The position numbers and the translations under genes are program-made. From Actinoallomurus sp040655075 (lineage in GTDB: Bacteria > Actinomycetota > Actinomycetes > Streptosporangiales > Streptosporangiaceae): a DNA stretch of 64,000 nt. This document shows positions 39,567 through 48,555 of the stretch, one piece after another. The stretch lies in contig NZ_JBFAJC010000053.1 of NCBI RefSeq assembly GCF_040655075.1, positions 1 through 64,000 of the forward strand, in the 5' to 3' direction. The notes beneath the pieces are model-generated. The model made no database searches. It had not been told where the DNA came from and worked only from the letters and a program-made list of their open reading frames with translations. Each line of letters starts with the position of its first letter. Position 1 is the stretch's first letter.

Positions 39567-40769
39567 GTGGAGCCGAGCGGTGGACTCCAGGCGGAGCTCG
39601 ACGCGCTCGCCGCCCGCATCGGGCACGGCGTGTCCGTCGACGACCCCGAGGGCCGGCTCGTCGCCTACAGCGCGCAGGACGCCGGCGCCGACGCCGCGCG
39701 CGTCACCTCGATCCTGTCCCGGCAGGTCGCTCCGGCGATCCAGGACTGGCAGAACCGGCACGGCATCGCCGAGGCCACCGGGCCGGTGCGGATCCCCGCC
39801 AACCCGGACCTGGGCATGGCGCCGCGCGTCTGCGTACCGATCCGCAAGGATCAGCGGTGCCTGGGTTACCTCTGGGTGCTGGAGCCTGGCGATCCACTGG
39901 ACGACACCACGATCGCCGCGGCCCTGCGCTGCGCCCACGACCTCGCCGACGTCCTCGCGCGGCGACCCGGTCCCCCGCTCGAGTGGGACGTGGACGGCCT
40001 GGTCCGGCGTCTCCTCGGCGAGGACTCCGGCGCCGACGTCCGCGACCGCTTGGCCGCCGCGATCCCGGCACTCGTGGGCGCCACGATCCAGGTCTGCGCC
40101 GCCGTGCCGTACCGGCCGGGCGAGGAGAGCGTCGCGGCGCTCACCTCGGCCGACTTCCAGCGCCTCACCGCCTCGATGTCCCCGGCGCTCCGCCGGCACC
40201 CCGCGTACGTCGGCTCCTTCGTCGGCGCGACGCACGTGGTGGCGCTGTTCCGCCATCTTGGGGATGAGGACGCGTGCGACGCGCTGCGCGCGGTCGGCGA
40301 GGTGACCGAGGACGCGACGGCGGCGACCAGGACGCGGTTCGCCGTGGGTGCCGGCGAGCCCGCGCCGTACGCCGCCGGCACGGCCCGCGCCGCGTACGCG
40401 CAGGCGCTCGCGGCGGCCGAACTCGCCGTGCTGGATCCCGCGCTCCCGAAGCCGCTGTGCTGGTCCGGGCTCGGGCCCTACCGTTCCCTGCTGCGCGCCT
40501 CGCCGCCGCCCGCCGACGACGTGCTCTCCCCGCTCGACCGGGCGGGAGGCTCGGGCGGCATGCTGGCACGGACCCTGGAGACCTACCTCGACCTGGGCGG
40601 CGACGCGCAGCGCACGGCCGCCCGGCTGCGGCTGCACCGCACCAGCCTGTACTACCGGCTGAACCGCGCCGCCGACCTGCTCGGCGCCGACCTCGCCGAC
40701 GGCCTCGTCCGCCTGGAACTACATCTGGCCTTGAAAGGCCGCCGCCTCGCCCGCCGCACCCTCACCTGA
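39567..40769 (+). CDS. PucR/CdaR-type transcriptional regulator
   Basis: 400 residues from GTG 39567, five nt after GGAGG; GTG 39561 would overlap that site. The N-terminal half is GAF-like (HGVSVDDPEGRLVAYS, VCVPIRKDQRCLGYLWVLE), followed by a GGDEF-like linker domain. The C-terminal HTH_30 reads LARTLETYLDLGGDAQRTAARLRLHRTSLYYRLNRAADLLG. Such regulators usually activate a neighbouring catabolic gene when a metabolite binds; the divergent SHMT-like gene is the natural target. Confidence 0.88.
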   Translation: MEPSGGLQAELDALAARIGHGVSVDDPEGRLVAYSAQDAGADAARVTSILSRQVAPAIQDWQNRHGIAEATGPVRIPANPDLGMAPRVCVPIRKDQRCLGYLWVLEPGDPLDDTTIAAALRCAHDLADVLARRPGPPLEWDVDGLVRRLLGEDSGADVRDRLAAAIPALVGATIQVCAAVPYRPGEESVAALTSADFQRLTASMSPALRRHPAYVGSFVGATHVVALFRHLGDEDACDALRAVGEVTEDATAATRTRFAVGAGEPAPYAAGTARAAYAQALAAAELAVLDPALPKPLCWSGLGPYRSLLRASPPPADDVLSPLDRAGGSGGMLARTLETYLDLGGDAQRTAARLRLHRTSLYYRLNRAADLLGADLADGLVRLELHLALKGRRLARRTLT

Positions 40770-40842
40770 CCCCTTGGCCCGCCCGCACCTTCACCTGACC
40801 GCCCCGCACACTCGCACCCTCACCTGACCCTTCGCACGCCCG
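40756..40842. repeat. Three 29-bp tandem units at the 3' end of the pucR-like gene
   Basis: The core GCACC[CT]TCACCTGACC recurs at 40756, 40785 and 40814. The first copy contains the regulator's last codons and TGA, so the stop region has been triplicated in tandem. It looks like slippage rather than a designed element. Confidence 0.75.
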
Positions 40843-40857
40843 CGGCCGGGCCGCCGC

Positions 40858-41844
40858 TCAGGCGAGGCGTCGCTGCCAGGGGCTGGTGGTCGCGATCGGC
40901 TGCGGGGTGCGGGCGATCTCGGCGCGGTGTTCGCGGGGGCTGATGCCCCGGACCCGCTTGAACGCGGTGCTGAGTGCGAACGAACTGCCGTAGCCGACCC
41001 GCTCGGCGACCTGGCCGATGGTGAGCTCCGGGTCGCGCAACAGGTCGGCGGCGAGCGCGAGACGCCAGGAGGTGAGGTAGGCCATCGGCGGCTCGCCGAC
41101 CAACTCGGCGAACCGGCGTGCCAGCGCCGCGCGGGAGACGTTGGTCTCGACGGCCAGCCTGGCGACGGTCCAGGGGCGCTCCGGGGCGTCGTGCAGGAGA
41201 CGCAGGGCGGTGCCGACGACCGGGTCGCTCTGCGCGCGGTACCAGGGCGGCGGGTCGGCCTCGGGCCGGGAGAACCAGGTGCGCAGGGCGGCGATCAGCA
41301 GCAGGTCGAGGACCCGGTCCAGGACGGCGTCCTGACCCGGCTCGTCCTTGACGACCTCCGAGGCCAGCAACGGGACGAGCGGGCTGTCCCAGGCGTCGTA
41401 CCGGAGCACGACGAGTGGGGGCAACGCGTCCAGCAGCGGGCGGCAGATCTCGCTGAGCACCTGGTAGGTGCCGGTGATCAGGATGGTCGCGCCGTCGTCG
41501 GTGTTGCCCCAGGTGCGGATGCCCAGGCTTGCCAGCTCCGACAGCTCTCCTCCGTCGGGGGCGGTGCAGCGCTGGCCGGGGTGGATGACCGCCTGCGGCG
41601 CCGTGGCAGGGTCGTCGGCGAAGGTGTACGGGTCCGGTCCGCGCAGGATGGCGACGTCGCCCGGATGCAGCTCCGTGGCCGCCCCGCCCTCGGGGATCAC
41701 CCACGCCGTGCCCCGGACCACGGCCACGAGGGTCAGCGGCGCCTCATCCTGAACGCGCAGCGACCAGGGCGGCACGAGCGACGAACGGAGCAGGAACGCC
41801 CCCTGCGCGCGGGGGCCGTTGAGCAGACCGGCGACGACGTCCAC
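40858..41844 (-). CDS. AraC-family regulator with cupin_6 sensor domain
   Basis: 328 residues from GTG 41844. The N-terminal cupin_6 region includes LTLVAVVRGTAWVIPEGG, LHPGDVAILRGPDPYTFAD. The C-terminal AraC double helix-turn-helix includes WTVARLAVETNVSRAALARRFAELVGEPPMAYLTSWRL and LTIGQVAERVGYGSSFALSTAFKRVRGISPREHR. The -10 TACAGT predicts transcription from the first base of the start codon. This type is regularly found divergent from NmrA-like reductase genes, as here, and probably controls them in response to a redox or quinone-like compound. Confidence 0.93.
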   Translation of the reverse strand: MDVVAGLLNGPRAQGAFLLRSSLVPPWSLRVQDEAPLTLVAVVRGTAWVIPEGGAATELHPGDVAILRGPDPYTFADDPATAPQAVIHPGQRCTAPDGGELSELASLGIRTWGNTDDGATILITGTYQVLSEICRPLLDALPPLVVLRYDAWDSPLVPLLASEVVKDEPGQDAVLDRVLDLLLIAALRTWFSRPEADPPPWYRAQSDPVVGTALRLLHDAPERPWTVARLAVETNVSRAALARRFAELVGEPPMAYLTSWRLALAADLLRDPELTIGQVAERVGYGSSFALSTAFKRVRGISPREHRAEIARTPQPIATTSPWQRRLA

Positions 41845-41850
41845 GGCCCG

Positions 41851-41918
41851 ACTGTAGACGATTGAACATGAATTAAATAGCTTCAGCCATGTTGGGTCTC
41901 ACTCTCGCGGCCTTGAAT
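41851..41918. promoter_or_regulatory. Divergent araC/nmrA control region
   Basis: Toward araC, TACAGT at 41856-41851 gives a leaderless start at 41844. Toward the reductase, TTGAAT at 41913-41918 would give a start on its ATG (weaker). Between them AACATG-N17-CATGTT (41865-41893) is a symmetric operator candidate for the AraC protein. Confidence 0.5.
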
Positions 41919-41924
41919 TGAGCC

Positions 41925-42773
41925 ATGACACAGATCACGCGAGATGGCGAGACGATCCTGGTCCTGGGCGGCACGGGCAAGACGGGCCGACGGGTCGCCG
42001 AGCGGCTCAAGGCGCGCGGACTGCCCGTACGCGTCGGTTCCCGCTCGGGCTCACCCCCGTTCGACTGGACCGACCCGGGCACCTGGGCGCCCGCGCTCGA
42101 CGGCGCCGCGGCGGCGTACCTCTCCTACCAGCCGGACCTGGCCGTGCCCGGCGCGGTCGACGCGATCCGCGGGCTCACCGAGACCGCGCTGGCCGGCGGG
42201 ACACGGCGGCTCGTGCTGCTGTCCGGCCGGGGCGAGGAGGAGGCACAGGCCTGCGAGAAGGCCCTGGCCGACGCGGGCGCCGAGTGGACGGTCCTGCGAT
42301 GCGCCTGGTTCGCCCAGAACTTCAGCGAGGGCGAGCTGACGGACCCGGTCCGGGAGGGCGAGGTCGTGCTCCCGGCCGGCGACGTGGGCGAGCCGTTCGT
42401 CGACGTCGACGACATCGCGGACGTCGCGGTCGCGGCGCTCACCGAGGACGGGCACACCGGTCAGGTCTACGAGCTGACCGGCCCCCGGCTGCTGACGTTC
42501 GCCGACGCGGTCGCCGAGATCGCCGAGGCGACCGGCCGCGACATCCGGTACATCTCGGTCGCCCCTGACGCCTTCGCGGCCGGCCTGCGGGCCCAAGGCG
42601 TGCCGGCCGAGGCCGTCGACCTGCTGACCTACCTGTTCACCACGCTGTTCGACGGCCGCAACGCCCACCTGGGCGACGGCGTCCAGCGCGCCCTGGGCCG
42701 CCCGCCCGCGGACTTCCGCGACTTCGCCCGCCGTACCACCGCCACCGGCATCTGGAACGGAGCCGAGCAATGA
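41925..42773 (+). CDS. NmrA-like NAD(P)-binding protein
   Basis: 282 residues. ILVLGGTGKTGRRVAERL is the Rossmann motif; LVLLSGRGEEEAQACEKAL, EWTVLRCAWFAQNFSEG and PFVDVDDIADVAVAALTEDGHTGQVYELTGPRLLTFADAV are typical of the NmrA/atypical-SDR family of quinone-reductase-like or redox-sensing proteins. The active-site Tyr-Lys pair of classical SDRs is absent. It is translationally coupled to the next gene (ATGA, 42770-42773) and divergent from araC. Confidence 0.92.
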   Translation: MTQITRDGETILVLGGTGKTGRRVAERLKARGLPVRVGSRSGSPPFDWTDPGTWAPALDGAAAAYLSYQPDLAVPGAVDAIRGLTETALAGGTRRLVLLSGRGEEEAQACEKALADAGAEWTVLRCAWFAQNFSEGELTDPVREGEVVLPAGDVGEPFVDVDDIADVAVAALTEDGHTGQVYELTGPRLLTFADAVAEIAEATGRDIRYISVAPDAFAAGLRAQGVPAEAVDLLTYLFTTLFDGRNAHLGDGVQRALGRPPADFRDFARRTTATGIWNGAEQ

Positions 42774-43417
42774 GAGTTCTGCAGACCACCCTGCTGTTGG
42801 CGGGGACCGTCACGACCGGCCTCATGGCCGGGCTGTTCGCCGCCTTCGCGTACGCGGTCATGCCCGCCCTGCATCGCGGCGGTGACCGCACGTTCGTCGA
42901 GACGATGCAGAACATCAACCGGGTCATCCTGAACGGCTGGTTCATGTCCTGCTTCCTCGGCTCGCTGGTGTTCCTCATCGGCGCGGCCGTGCTGGCCTGG
43001 CGCGGTCACGGGCGGCCGGCGCTGCCCTGGATCGTCGCCGCCCTGGTCCTCTACCTGGTGATGTTCTTCGTCACGAGCGGGATCAACGTCCCCCTCAACA
43101 ATCAGCTCGACAAGGCCGGGGATCCGCGCCACATCGCCGACCTGGCTGCCGTGCGCCATCAGTTCGAGGGCCGCTGGGTCGCCTGGAACATCGTCCGCGC
43201 GGTCAGCAACCTCGCCGCGTTCGCCTGCCTCGCCTGGGCCCTGGTCCTGTACGGCGCGCACCGCGACGACCCGCGCCCCGCCGGCCGGCACACGGGATCG
43301 GCCGCTTCGATGCACCACCCGCCCGCTCCCTACGATGTCCGGCCGGGCGGCGGCCCGTACGACGCCGGGCCGCCACCCGCCCCGTACGGCCCCGGTCCGA
43401 GACTCGGCCCACGTTGA
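42770..43417 (+). CDS. DUF1772 (anthrone oxygenase-like) membrane protein
   Basis: 215 residues with four membrane helices (about 8-30, 55-78, 84-105, 140-162). NINRVILNGWFMSCFLGS and VTSGINVPLNNQLDKAGD are the DUF1772 signature, shared with fungal anthrone oxygenase. The tail from about residue 170 is Pro/Gly/Tyr-rich (PYDVRPGGGPYDAGPPPAPYGPGP), unusual for the family. Start codon overlaps the NmrA stop. Together they form a small redox operon under the AraC regulator. Confidence 0.9.
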   Translation: MRVLQTTLLLAGTVTTGLMAGLFAAFAYAVMPALHRGGDRTFVETMQNINRVILNGWFMSCFLGSLVFLIGAAVLAWRGHGRPALPWIVAALVLYLVMFFVTSGINVPLNNQLDKAGDPRHIADLAAVRHQFEGRWVAWNIVRAVSNLAAFACLAWALVLYGAHRDDPRPAGRHTGSAASMHHPPAPYDVRPGGGPYDAGPPPAPYGPGPRLGPR

Positions 43418-43484
43418 CGACGTCATCGCCGCGGGCCGGTTCGGCGGGCCCCCGAGAACCGTGGCAGCTCGCCGCCGTCACTCA

Positions 43485-43517
43485 CCGCCGGGCGCGTACG
43501 GGAGACGCGCCCGGCGG
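43485..43517 (+). terminator. Terminator hairpin
   Basis: Perfect 13-bp stem CCGCCGGGCGCGT/ACGCGCCCGGCGG with a 7-nt loop, 67 nt after the DUF1772 stop. Nothing else is recognised in the 314-nt gap to the next gene. Confidence 0.8.
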
Positions 43518-43731
43518 TTCCGACCGCGGACCGGGAGGAGACGCCCAGCGATCGCCTTCGAGTTCCCCGCCGGTCCGCGGCGGCTCGGGCGTGAGGGGTG
43601 GGTGTGCGGCGGGGTCGTGCGGGCCCTCGTGCGCCGACGGCGAAGACCGCCCGTGAGACGCTGTGTCGCGGCGCGCAGGCGGGCGGGTCCGTGCCCGCCT
43701 CGCGGACCGTACGAGCTGGGAGGAACCACGG

Positions 43732-44439
43732 ATGGACCGGCAGGATCTCCGGACGCGGTTCGTGACGCTGACCACCGCGCATCTGGCGGACGCGTGCATC
43801 CGCGCCGGTCTCCCCGTGCGCTGCGCCCCGGCGCCGATGAGCGCCGTCGAACCCGGAGACCGTCTGCTGGGGCGTGCCTGTCCCGCCCGTCATCTCGGCA
43901 GCGTCGACGTCTTCCTGGAGGCGTTCGAGATGGCGGAGCCCGGTGACGTGCTGGTGGTCGACAACGGCGGGCGTCTCGACGAGGCGTGCGTCGGTGACCT
44001 CGTGGTCCTGGAGGCCGAGGCGGCGGGCCTGACGGGCATCGCGATCTGGGGCCTGCACCGCGACACCGCCGACATCCGGGCGATCGGGCTGCCGGTCTTC
44101 AGTCTGGGCGCGATCTCGACCGGTCCGCTCAGCCTCCGCGACCGGCCCGCCGGCGTGCTGGAGTCCGCGGCGGTGGGCGACCACGTCGTGAGCCGCGAGG
44201 ACCTGGTCCTGGGCGACGACGACGGGGTGCTGTTCGTGCCGGCCGCCGAGGCCGAGAACCTCTTCGCGATCGCCGAGCGGATCCGCGACACCGAGCGGGC
44301 GCAGGCCGACCGGATCCGCGCGGGCGCCTCGCTGCGCGAGCAGGTGGGCTTCGCCGCCTACCTCGCCGCGCGCCGCGAGAACCCGTCGCTGACCTTCCGC
44401 GAGCACCTGCGCTCCGTGGGCGGCGCCATAGAAGAGTGA
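43732..44439 (+). CDS. RraA-like aldolase/decarboxylase family protein
   Basis: 235 residues from ATG 43732 (GGGAGGA upstream). The motif D-x20-R-D-x2-D of 4-hydroxy-4-methyl-2-oxoglutarate/CHA aldolases is complete: the Asp of VGDLV, then exactly 20 residues to GLHRDTAD. The GDVLVVDNGGRLDEACVGD region is also conserved. It is therefore more likely a metal-dependent pyruvate aldolase or oxaloacetate decarboxylase than an RNase E inhibitor. It stands alone, without other aromatic-degradation genes nearby. Confidence 0.85.
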   Translation: MDRQDLRTRFVTLTTAHLADACIRAGLPVRCAPAPMSAVEPGDRLLGRACPARHLGSVDVFLEAFEMAEPGDVLVVDNGGRLDEACVGDLVVLEAEAAGLTGIAIWGLHRDTADIRAIGLPVFSLGAISTGPLSLRDRPAGVLESAAVGDHVVSREDLVLGDDDGVLFVPAAEAENLFAIAERIRDTERAQADRIRAGASLREQVGFAAYLAARRENPSLTFREHLRSVGGAIEE

Positions 44440-44915
44440 CTGCGCCCGGCAGACACTGGTCGCGGCGCCGGAAATCGGGGGTGAAGCAGGCACAACGGCG
44501 GCGTAACCGTTGGGGAACGGCCTCAAGACTCCGGAATCCGCCTATGCAACGACGGTTCGCAGCCCGCGCCCACATTCCCCTGCTGGCCTCCCCGGCCGGA
44601 AGCTCCCACAATGACGCGTCAGTCTCGCGAGCTCTGCATTGCGACTCCGCCGCGACGTACGACACCCAGCTGCGGAACGCGCGGGACGACCGCGCGTCGG
44701 CCGGATGCCGCTGCGGTTTCTAGTCGTGCACCTGCACTCACGGTGTAGCGAACTGGTGGAATCTGGTGTTCAGGAGTGCGCATGATGTGTCTGCGAGTGA
44801 CGATATGGTTGCGGTATGAAGCTGACGAGGGCGGCGCGAGCGTGCTTGTGCGCCCGCCTGTATGGCCGTCGTTCAGCGCGGGACCGTGCCTGCACGGCGG
44901 TAGGGGCGGCCCGGC
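44440..44915. other. 476-nt gap before the second TnpB-like gene
   Basis: No gene with acceptable start and codon use was found. The right part (from about 44710) drops in GC and probably includes the left end of the insertion that carries the next gene. I could not fix a terminal hairpin. Confidence 0.4.
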
Positions 44916-46527
44916 ATGGCTGATCTGCGTTCCATTGAGGCGCCGTTCGTTGCGCTCGGGCCGTCAGGGGTCGCGATCCGTGACCGGCTCAAGGGCTTAA
45001 CGCGGCAGGATGAGAAGGTGCTGCGGCTGGTGGGCGATCACCTGGCTTCGCTGGCCTCCTCCGATCTTAAGGCGCGGTGCGCGGCGGGGCTGGATCACGA
45101 CACCGATCAATGGGCGGAGCGCAAACGGGCGTTAACAGACGAGTCGTCGTCGCGCTGGGCCGGTTCGATCACCAAGGCCACTCATCACCAGTGGGCGCTG
45201 GCGCGGCGCGCTCAACTCGCCCACATTCACACCCTCCAAGCCGCGGTGCGCACTATCACGCGCCGCCTGTCCTTGCCGGTCGGAGAGAAAGGCTCAAAGA
45301 AGGCACCGGGCGGCTATCACAGCGCTCAGGAGTGGTTCGCCAAGACCCGCCGCCTGCACCTGCTCCAAGACCGGCTCGAACAACAGCGGGCCGATCATGA
45401 GGCCGGGCGTGTATGTGTCGTGCGCGGCGGCAAGAGGCTGCTGCGCAACCGACACAACCTGGACGCTGCCCAGCTCACCGCAGCCGAATGGCGTGAGCGG
45501 TGGCAGGCCGAGCGCCGGTTCCTCCAAGCTGATGGCGAATCCGGCAAGCGGTACGGCAACGAGACCATCCGCGTCACCCCAGAGGGCGAGGTCTCCATCA
45601 AGCTTCCGGCGCCGTTGGCGCACCTGGCCAACGCCTCACACGGTCGGTACATCCTCACGGGGAAGGTGTCGTTCCCGCACCGGGGCGACCAGTGGCGCGA
45701 CCGGGTGAACGCAAACCGAGCCGTGGCCTACCATCCACGAAGACGTGCAGCGTGGACGCTGGTACCTGACCGCCTCCTGGACCATCCCACCGGTCAAGAC
45801 CGTCCCGCTGGAGACCGCTCGTGCCGGTGGCCTGATCGGTGTGGACACCAACGCCGACCACCTGGCCGCCTGGAGACTCGACACCCACGGCAACCCCGTC
45901 GGCGAGCCCTGCCGATTCGAGTTCGACCTGTCTGGCAGCACGCAGCGCCGCGACGCCCAGATCCGGCATGCCCACGCTCGCCTGCTGCACTGGGCCAAAC
46001 GGCACGGTCTGGCCATCGCGATCGAGAACCTCGACTTCGCAGCGGAGACGACCCGCGAGAAACACGGACGGCGCAAGCGGTTCCGCAACCTGATCTCCGG
46101 CATGCCCGTGGCCAAGCTCCGCAACCGGCTGGTGGCGATGGCGGCCGAACTCGGCATCACCATCGTCGCCGTCGACCCCGCCTACACCTCCAAATGGGGC
46201 GCCCAGCACTGGCAGCACCCCCTCACCAGCACCCGGCGCCCCGTCACCCGCCATCAGGCGGCAGCGGTGGCGATCGGACGACGCGCCCTGGGACACCCGA
46301 TCCGGCGACGGACGGCACCGCCCTCTGCTCACCAGAGCGATGAGCAGAGGCATCGGACCGTCCAGGCCGCACCAGGTGCCCCACGGCGTGAGGAACCCCG
46401 CCCCCGCACCCCCGGACCACGACCACGAGCCGTGCCGCCTGGACGCGGAGTGAAAGCGGGCAACCAGGACGCCCAACACCGTTCGGAGCGTCCGGCTGAG
46501 CACACACAACTCATGCTCAGTCCGTAG
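44916..46527 (+). pseudogene. Frameshifted TnpB/OrfB-family transposase relative without zinc ribbon
   Basis: Frame 1 from ATG 44916 encodes the N-terminal half to about AVAYH. Near 45733 the frame must shift by one base (IHEDVQRGRWYLTASWTIPP follows in the other frame) and the rest runs to 46527. RuvC Asp is in GGLIGVDTNADH and Glu in IAIENLDF. After AVDPAYTSKWGAQHW the zinc ribbon is absent and the third RuvC position, aligned with HADRNAS of the intact TnpB, reads TRHQAAA, so His replaces Asp. This subfamily is common in streptomycetes as I recall; this copy is broken unless recoded. Its stop is 22 nt from kup. Confidence 0.75.
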
Positions 46528-46549
46528 AAACGGTACCTCGCGCTGCACT

Positions 46550-48496
46550 TCAGAGGTCGACCTGGGTGCCCATGACGACTGTGCGGGCCTCGGGCAGGCA
46601 GAAGTACTCCGCCGGGCTGGCGGCGTTGTGCGCCAGCGCCAGGAACAGCTTCTTCTGCCACCTGCGCATGCCGGGGTCGTCGGTGAGCCGCAGTGTTCCC
46701 CGGGACAGGAAGTACGACGCGTTTTCCGGGTCGATGTCGAGGAGTTCGGAGCGAGGCTCCTTGGACGCCGCCATGCGCAGAGCGGCGGGGATGTCCTGTT
46801 CGTCCTGGAAGCCGTACCGCACGGTGAGGTGGACGACGCCGTCGTCGTGGTAGCCGAGGTCGTCGATGGTGATCAGCTCCGCGACCGGGACGTGCGGCAC
46901 GTTCTCCGAGGTCACCGAGACGATCACGACGTGCTCGTGCACGACGTGGTTGTGGTCGAGATTGGCCCGCAGGGCGAGCGGCGTGGTCTGCTTGCCCGGG
47001 TGGGGGAAGACCGCCGTGCCCGGCACCTTCGTCACCTTCTTCTCCCGGAGCTTCTCGATGAACTCCGGGAGCGGGCCCTCCTTGGCGTTGCGGCGGGCCG
47101 TGACGATCTCCCGGCCGCGCTCCCACGTCTTCATGACCGTGAAGACCGAGATCGCGATCAGTAGCGGCAGCCAGCCGCCGTGCGTGACCTTCGTCAGGTT
47201 CGCGGCGAAGTAGGTGACCTCCGCGCCGCCGATCACGACCGCGAAGACCACGAGCCGCCACGTGGGCCAGTTCCAGTGTGCCCGCGCGACCACCAGGAAC
47301 AGCGCGGTGGTGATGATGAGGGTCCCGGTGACCGCCACGCCGTACGCCGTCGCCAGGTGCTCGGAGGATTCGAAGCCGAACATCAGCGCCAGCACGCCGG
47401 CGAACAGGATCCAGTTGACGGCGGGGACGTACACCTGCCCGATCTCCTGCGGCGAGGTGTGGCGGATCCGCAGGTACGGCAGGAAGCCGAGCCGCACGGC
47501 CTGCCGGGACACCGAGAACGCCCCGGTGATCACGGCCTGGGAGGCGATGACCGTGGCCGCCGTCGCGAGGATGACCATCGGCAGCCGCGCCCAGCCGGGC
47601 ATGAGCAGGAAGAACGGGCTCGTCACGCTCTTGGAGTCCCGCAGGATCAGCGCGCCCTGGCCGAGGTAGTTCAGCGTCAGCGCCGGGAAGACCACGGCGA
47701 ACCAGGCACGCCGGATCGGGCTGCGGCCGAAGTGGCCCATGTCGGCGTACAGCGCCTCGGCACCGGTGATCGTCAGCACCACGGCGCCCATCGCGATGAA
47801 CGCGATGTACGGGTGGTCGACCACGAACGCGCCGGCGTACGTCGGCGACAGCCCGAGCAGGATGCCCGGTTTCCGGAGCACCTCGCCGAGACCCGCCACG
47901 CCGATCGCCAGGAACCAGATCACCATGACCGGCCCGAACATGGCGCCGACGCGGTGCGTCCCCCACCGTTGCGCCACGAACAGCAGCGCGACGATCGTCG
48001 CCGCGATCGGCAGGACCAGGTGGGAGATGCCGGGGGTGGACACCTTCAGGCCCTCCACCGCCGACAGCACCGAGATGGCCGGCGTGATCACGCTGTCGCC
48101 GTAGAACAGCGACGCGCCGAACACGCCGAGCGCCATCGCCACCGCCGCCTTGCCACGGACGTCGCCGAGGACGCGGCGCACCAGGGCGGCGAGCGCCATC
48201 ACGCCGCCCTCGCCGTCGTTGTCGGCGCGCAGGATGAACGTCACGTACTTCACCGAGACGACCAGCGTGACCGACCAGAACACCATCGAGATCACGCCGT
48301 AGACGTCGCCGCTCGTGGGGCGCACCGCGCCGTTGTCGATGGAGAAGACGGTCTGGAGGGCGTACAGCGGGCTGGTGCCGATGTCGCCGTACACGACGCC
48401 CAGGGCGCCGAGCATCAGCGTCCAGAGTCCCGAGCGGTGCCCGGACCCGGACGGCTCGGATTCGGACGTGGCGTCCCGCAGCGCAGAATCGGTCAT
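46550..48496 (-). CDS. kup: Kup-family potassium uptake protein
   Basis: 648 residues from ATG 48496 (AGGAAC upstream). GALGVVYGDIGTSPLYAL is the Kup hallmark, followed by about 12 membrane helices with FGASLFYGDSVITPAISVLSAVEGL and LTITGAEALYADMGHFG. A hydrophilic C-terminal domain follows (about 470-648). It carries K+ with H+ into the cell. The gene starts 59 nt after the SWIM-protein stop on the same strand, so it may be read through from that operon. An insertion sits just past its stop without damaging it. Confidence 0.95.
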   Translation of the reverse strand: MTDSALRDATSESEPSGSGHRSGLWTLMLGALGVVYGDIGTSPLYALQTVFSIDNGAVRPTSGDVYGVISMVFWSVTLVVSVKYVTFILRADNDGEGGVMALAALVRRVLGDVRGKAAVAMALGVFGASLFYGDSVITPAISVLSAVEGLKVSTPGISHLVLPIAATIVALLFVAQRWGTHRVGAMFGPVMVIWFLAIGVAGLGEVLRKPGILLGLSPTYAGAFVVDHPYIAFIAMGAVVLTITGAEALYADMGHFGRSPIRRAWFAVVFPALTLNYLGQGALILRDSKSVTSPFFLLMPGWARLPMVILATAATVIASQAVITGAFSVSRQAVRLGFLPYLRIRHTSPQEIGQVYVPAVNWILFAGVLALMFGFESSEHLATAYGVAVTGTLIITTALFLVVARAHWNWPTWRLVVFAVVIGGAEVTYFAANLTKVTHGGWLPLLIAISVFTVMKTWERGREIVTARRNAKEGPLPEFIEKLREKKVTKVPGTAVFPHPGKQTTPLALRANLDHNHVVHEHVVIVSVTSENVPHVPVAELITIDDLGYHDDGVVHLTVRYGFQDEQDIPAALRMAASKEPRSELLDIDPENASYFLSRGTLRLTDDPGMRRWQKKLFLALAHNAASPAEYFCLPEARTVVMGTQVDL

Positions 48497-48555
48497 GAGG
48501 TCATAGTTCCTGACGAGCGCAAGGAACGTGCGCACCGGGGTCGGACGGCGGCGCG

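Noticed and set aside
43732..44439. Ribonuclease E inhibitor RraA as the function
   Set aside because: The complete aldolase motif makes a metabolic enzyme more likely.
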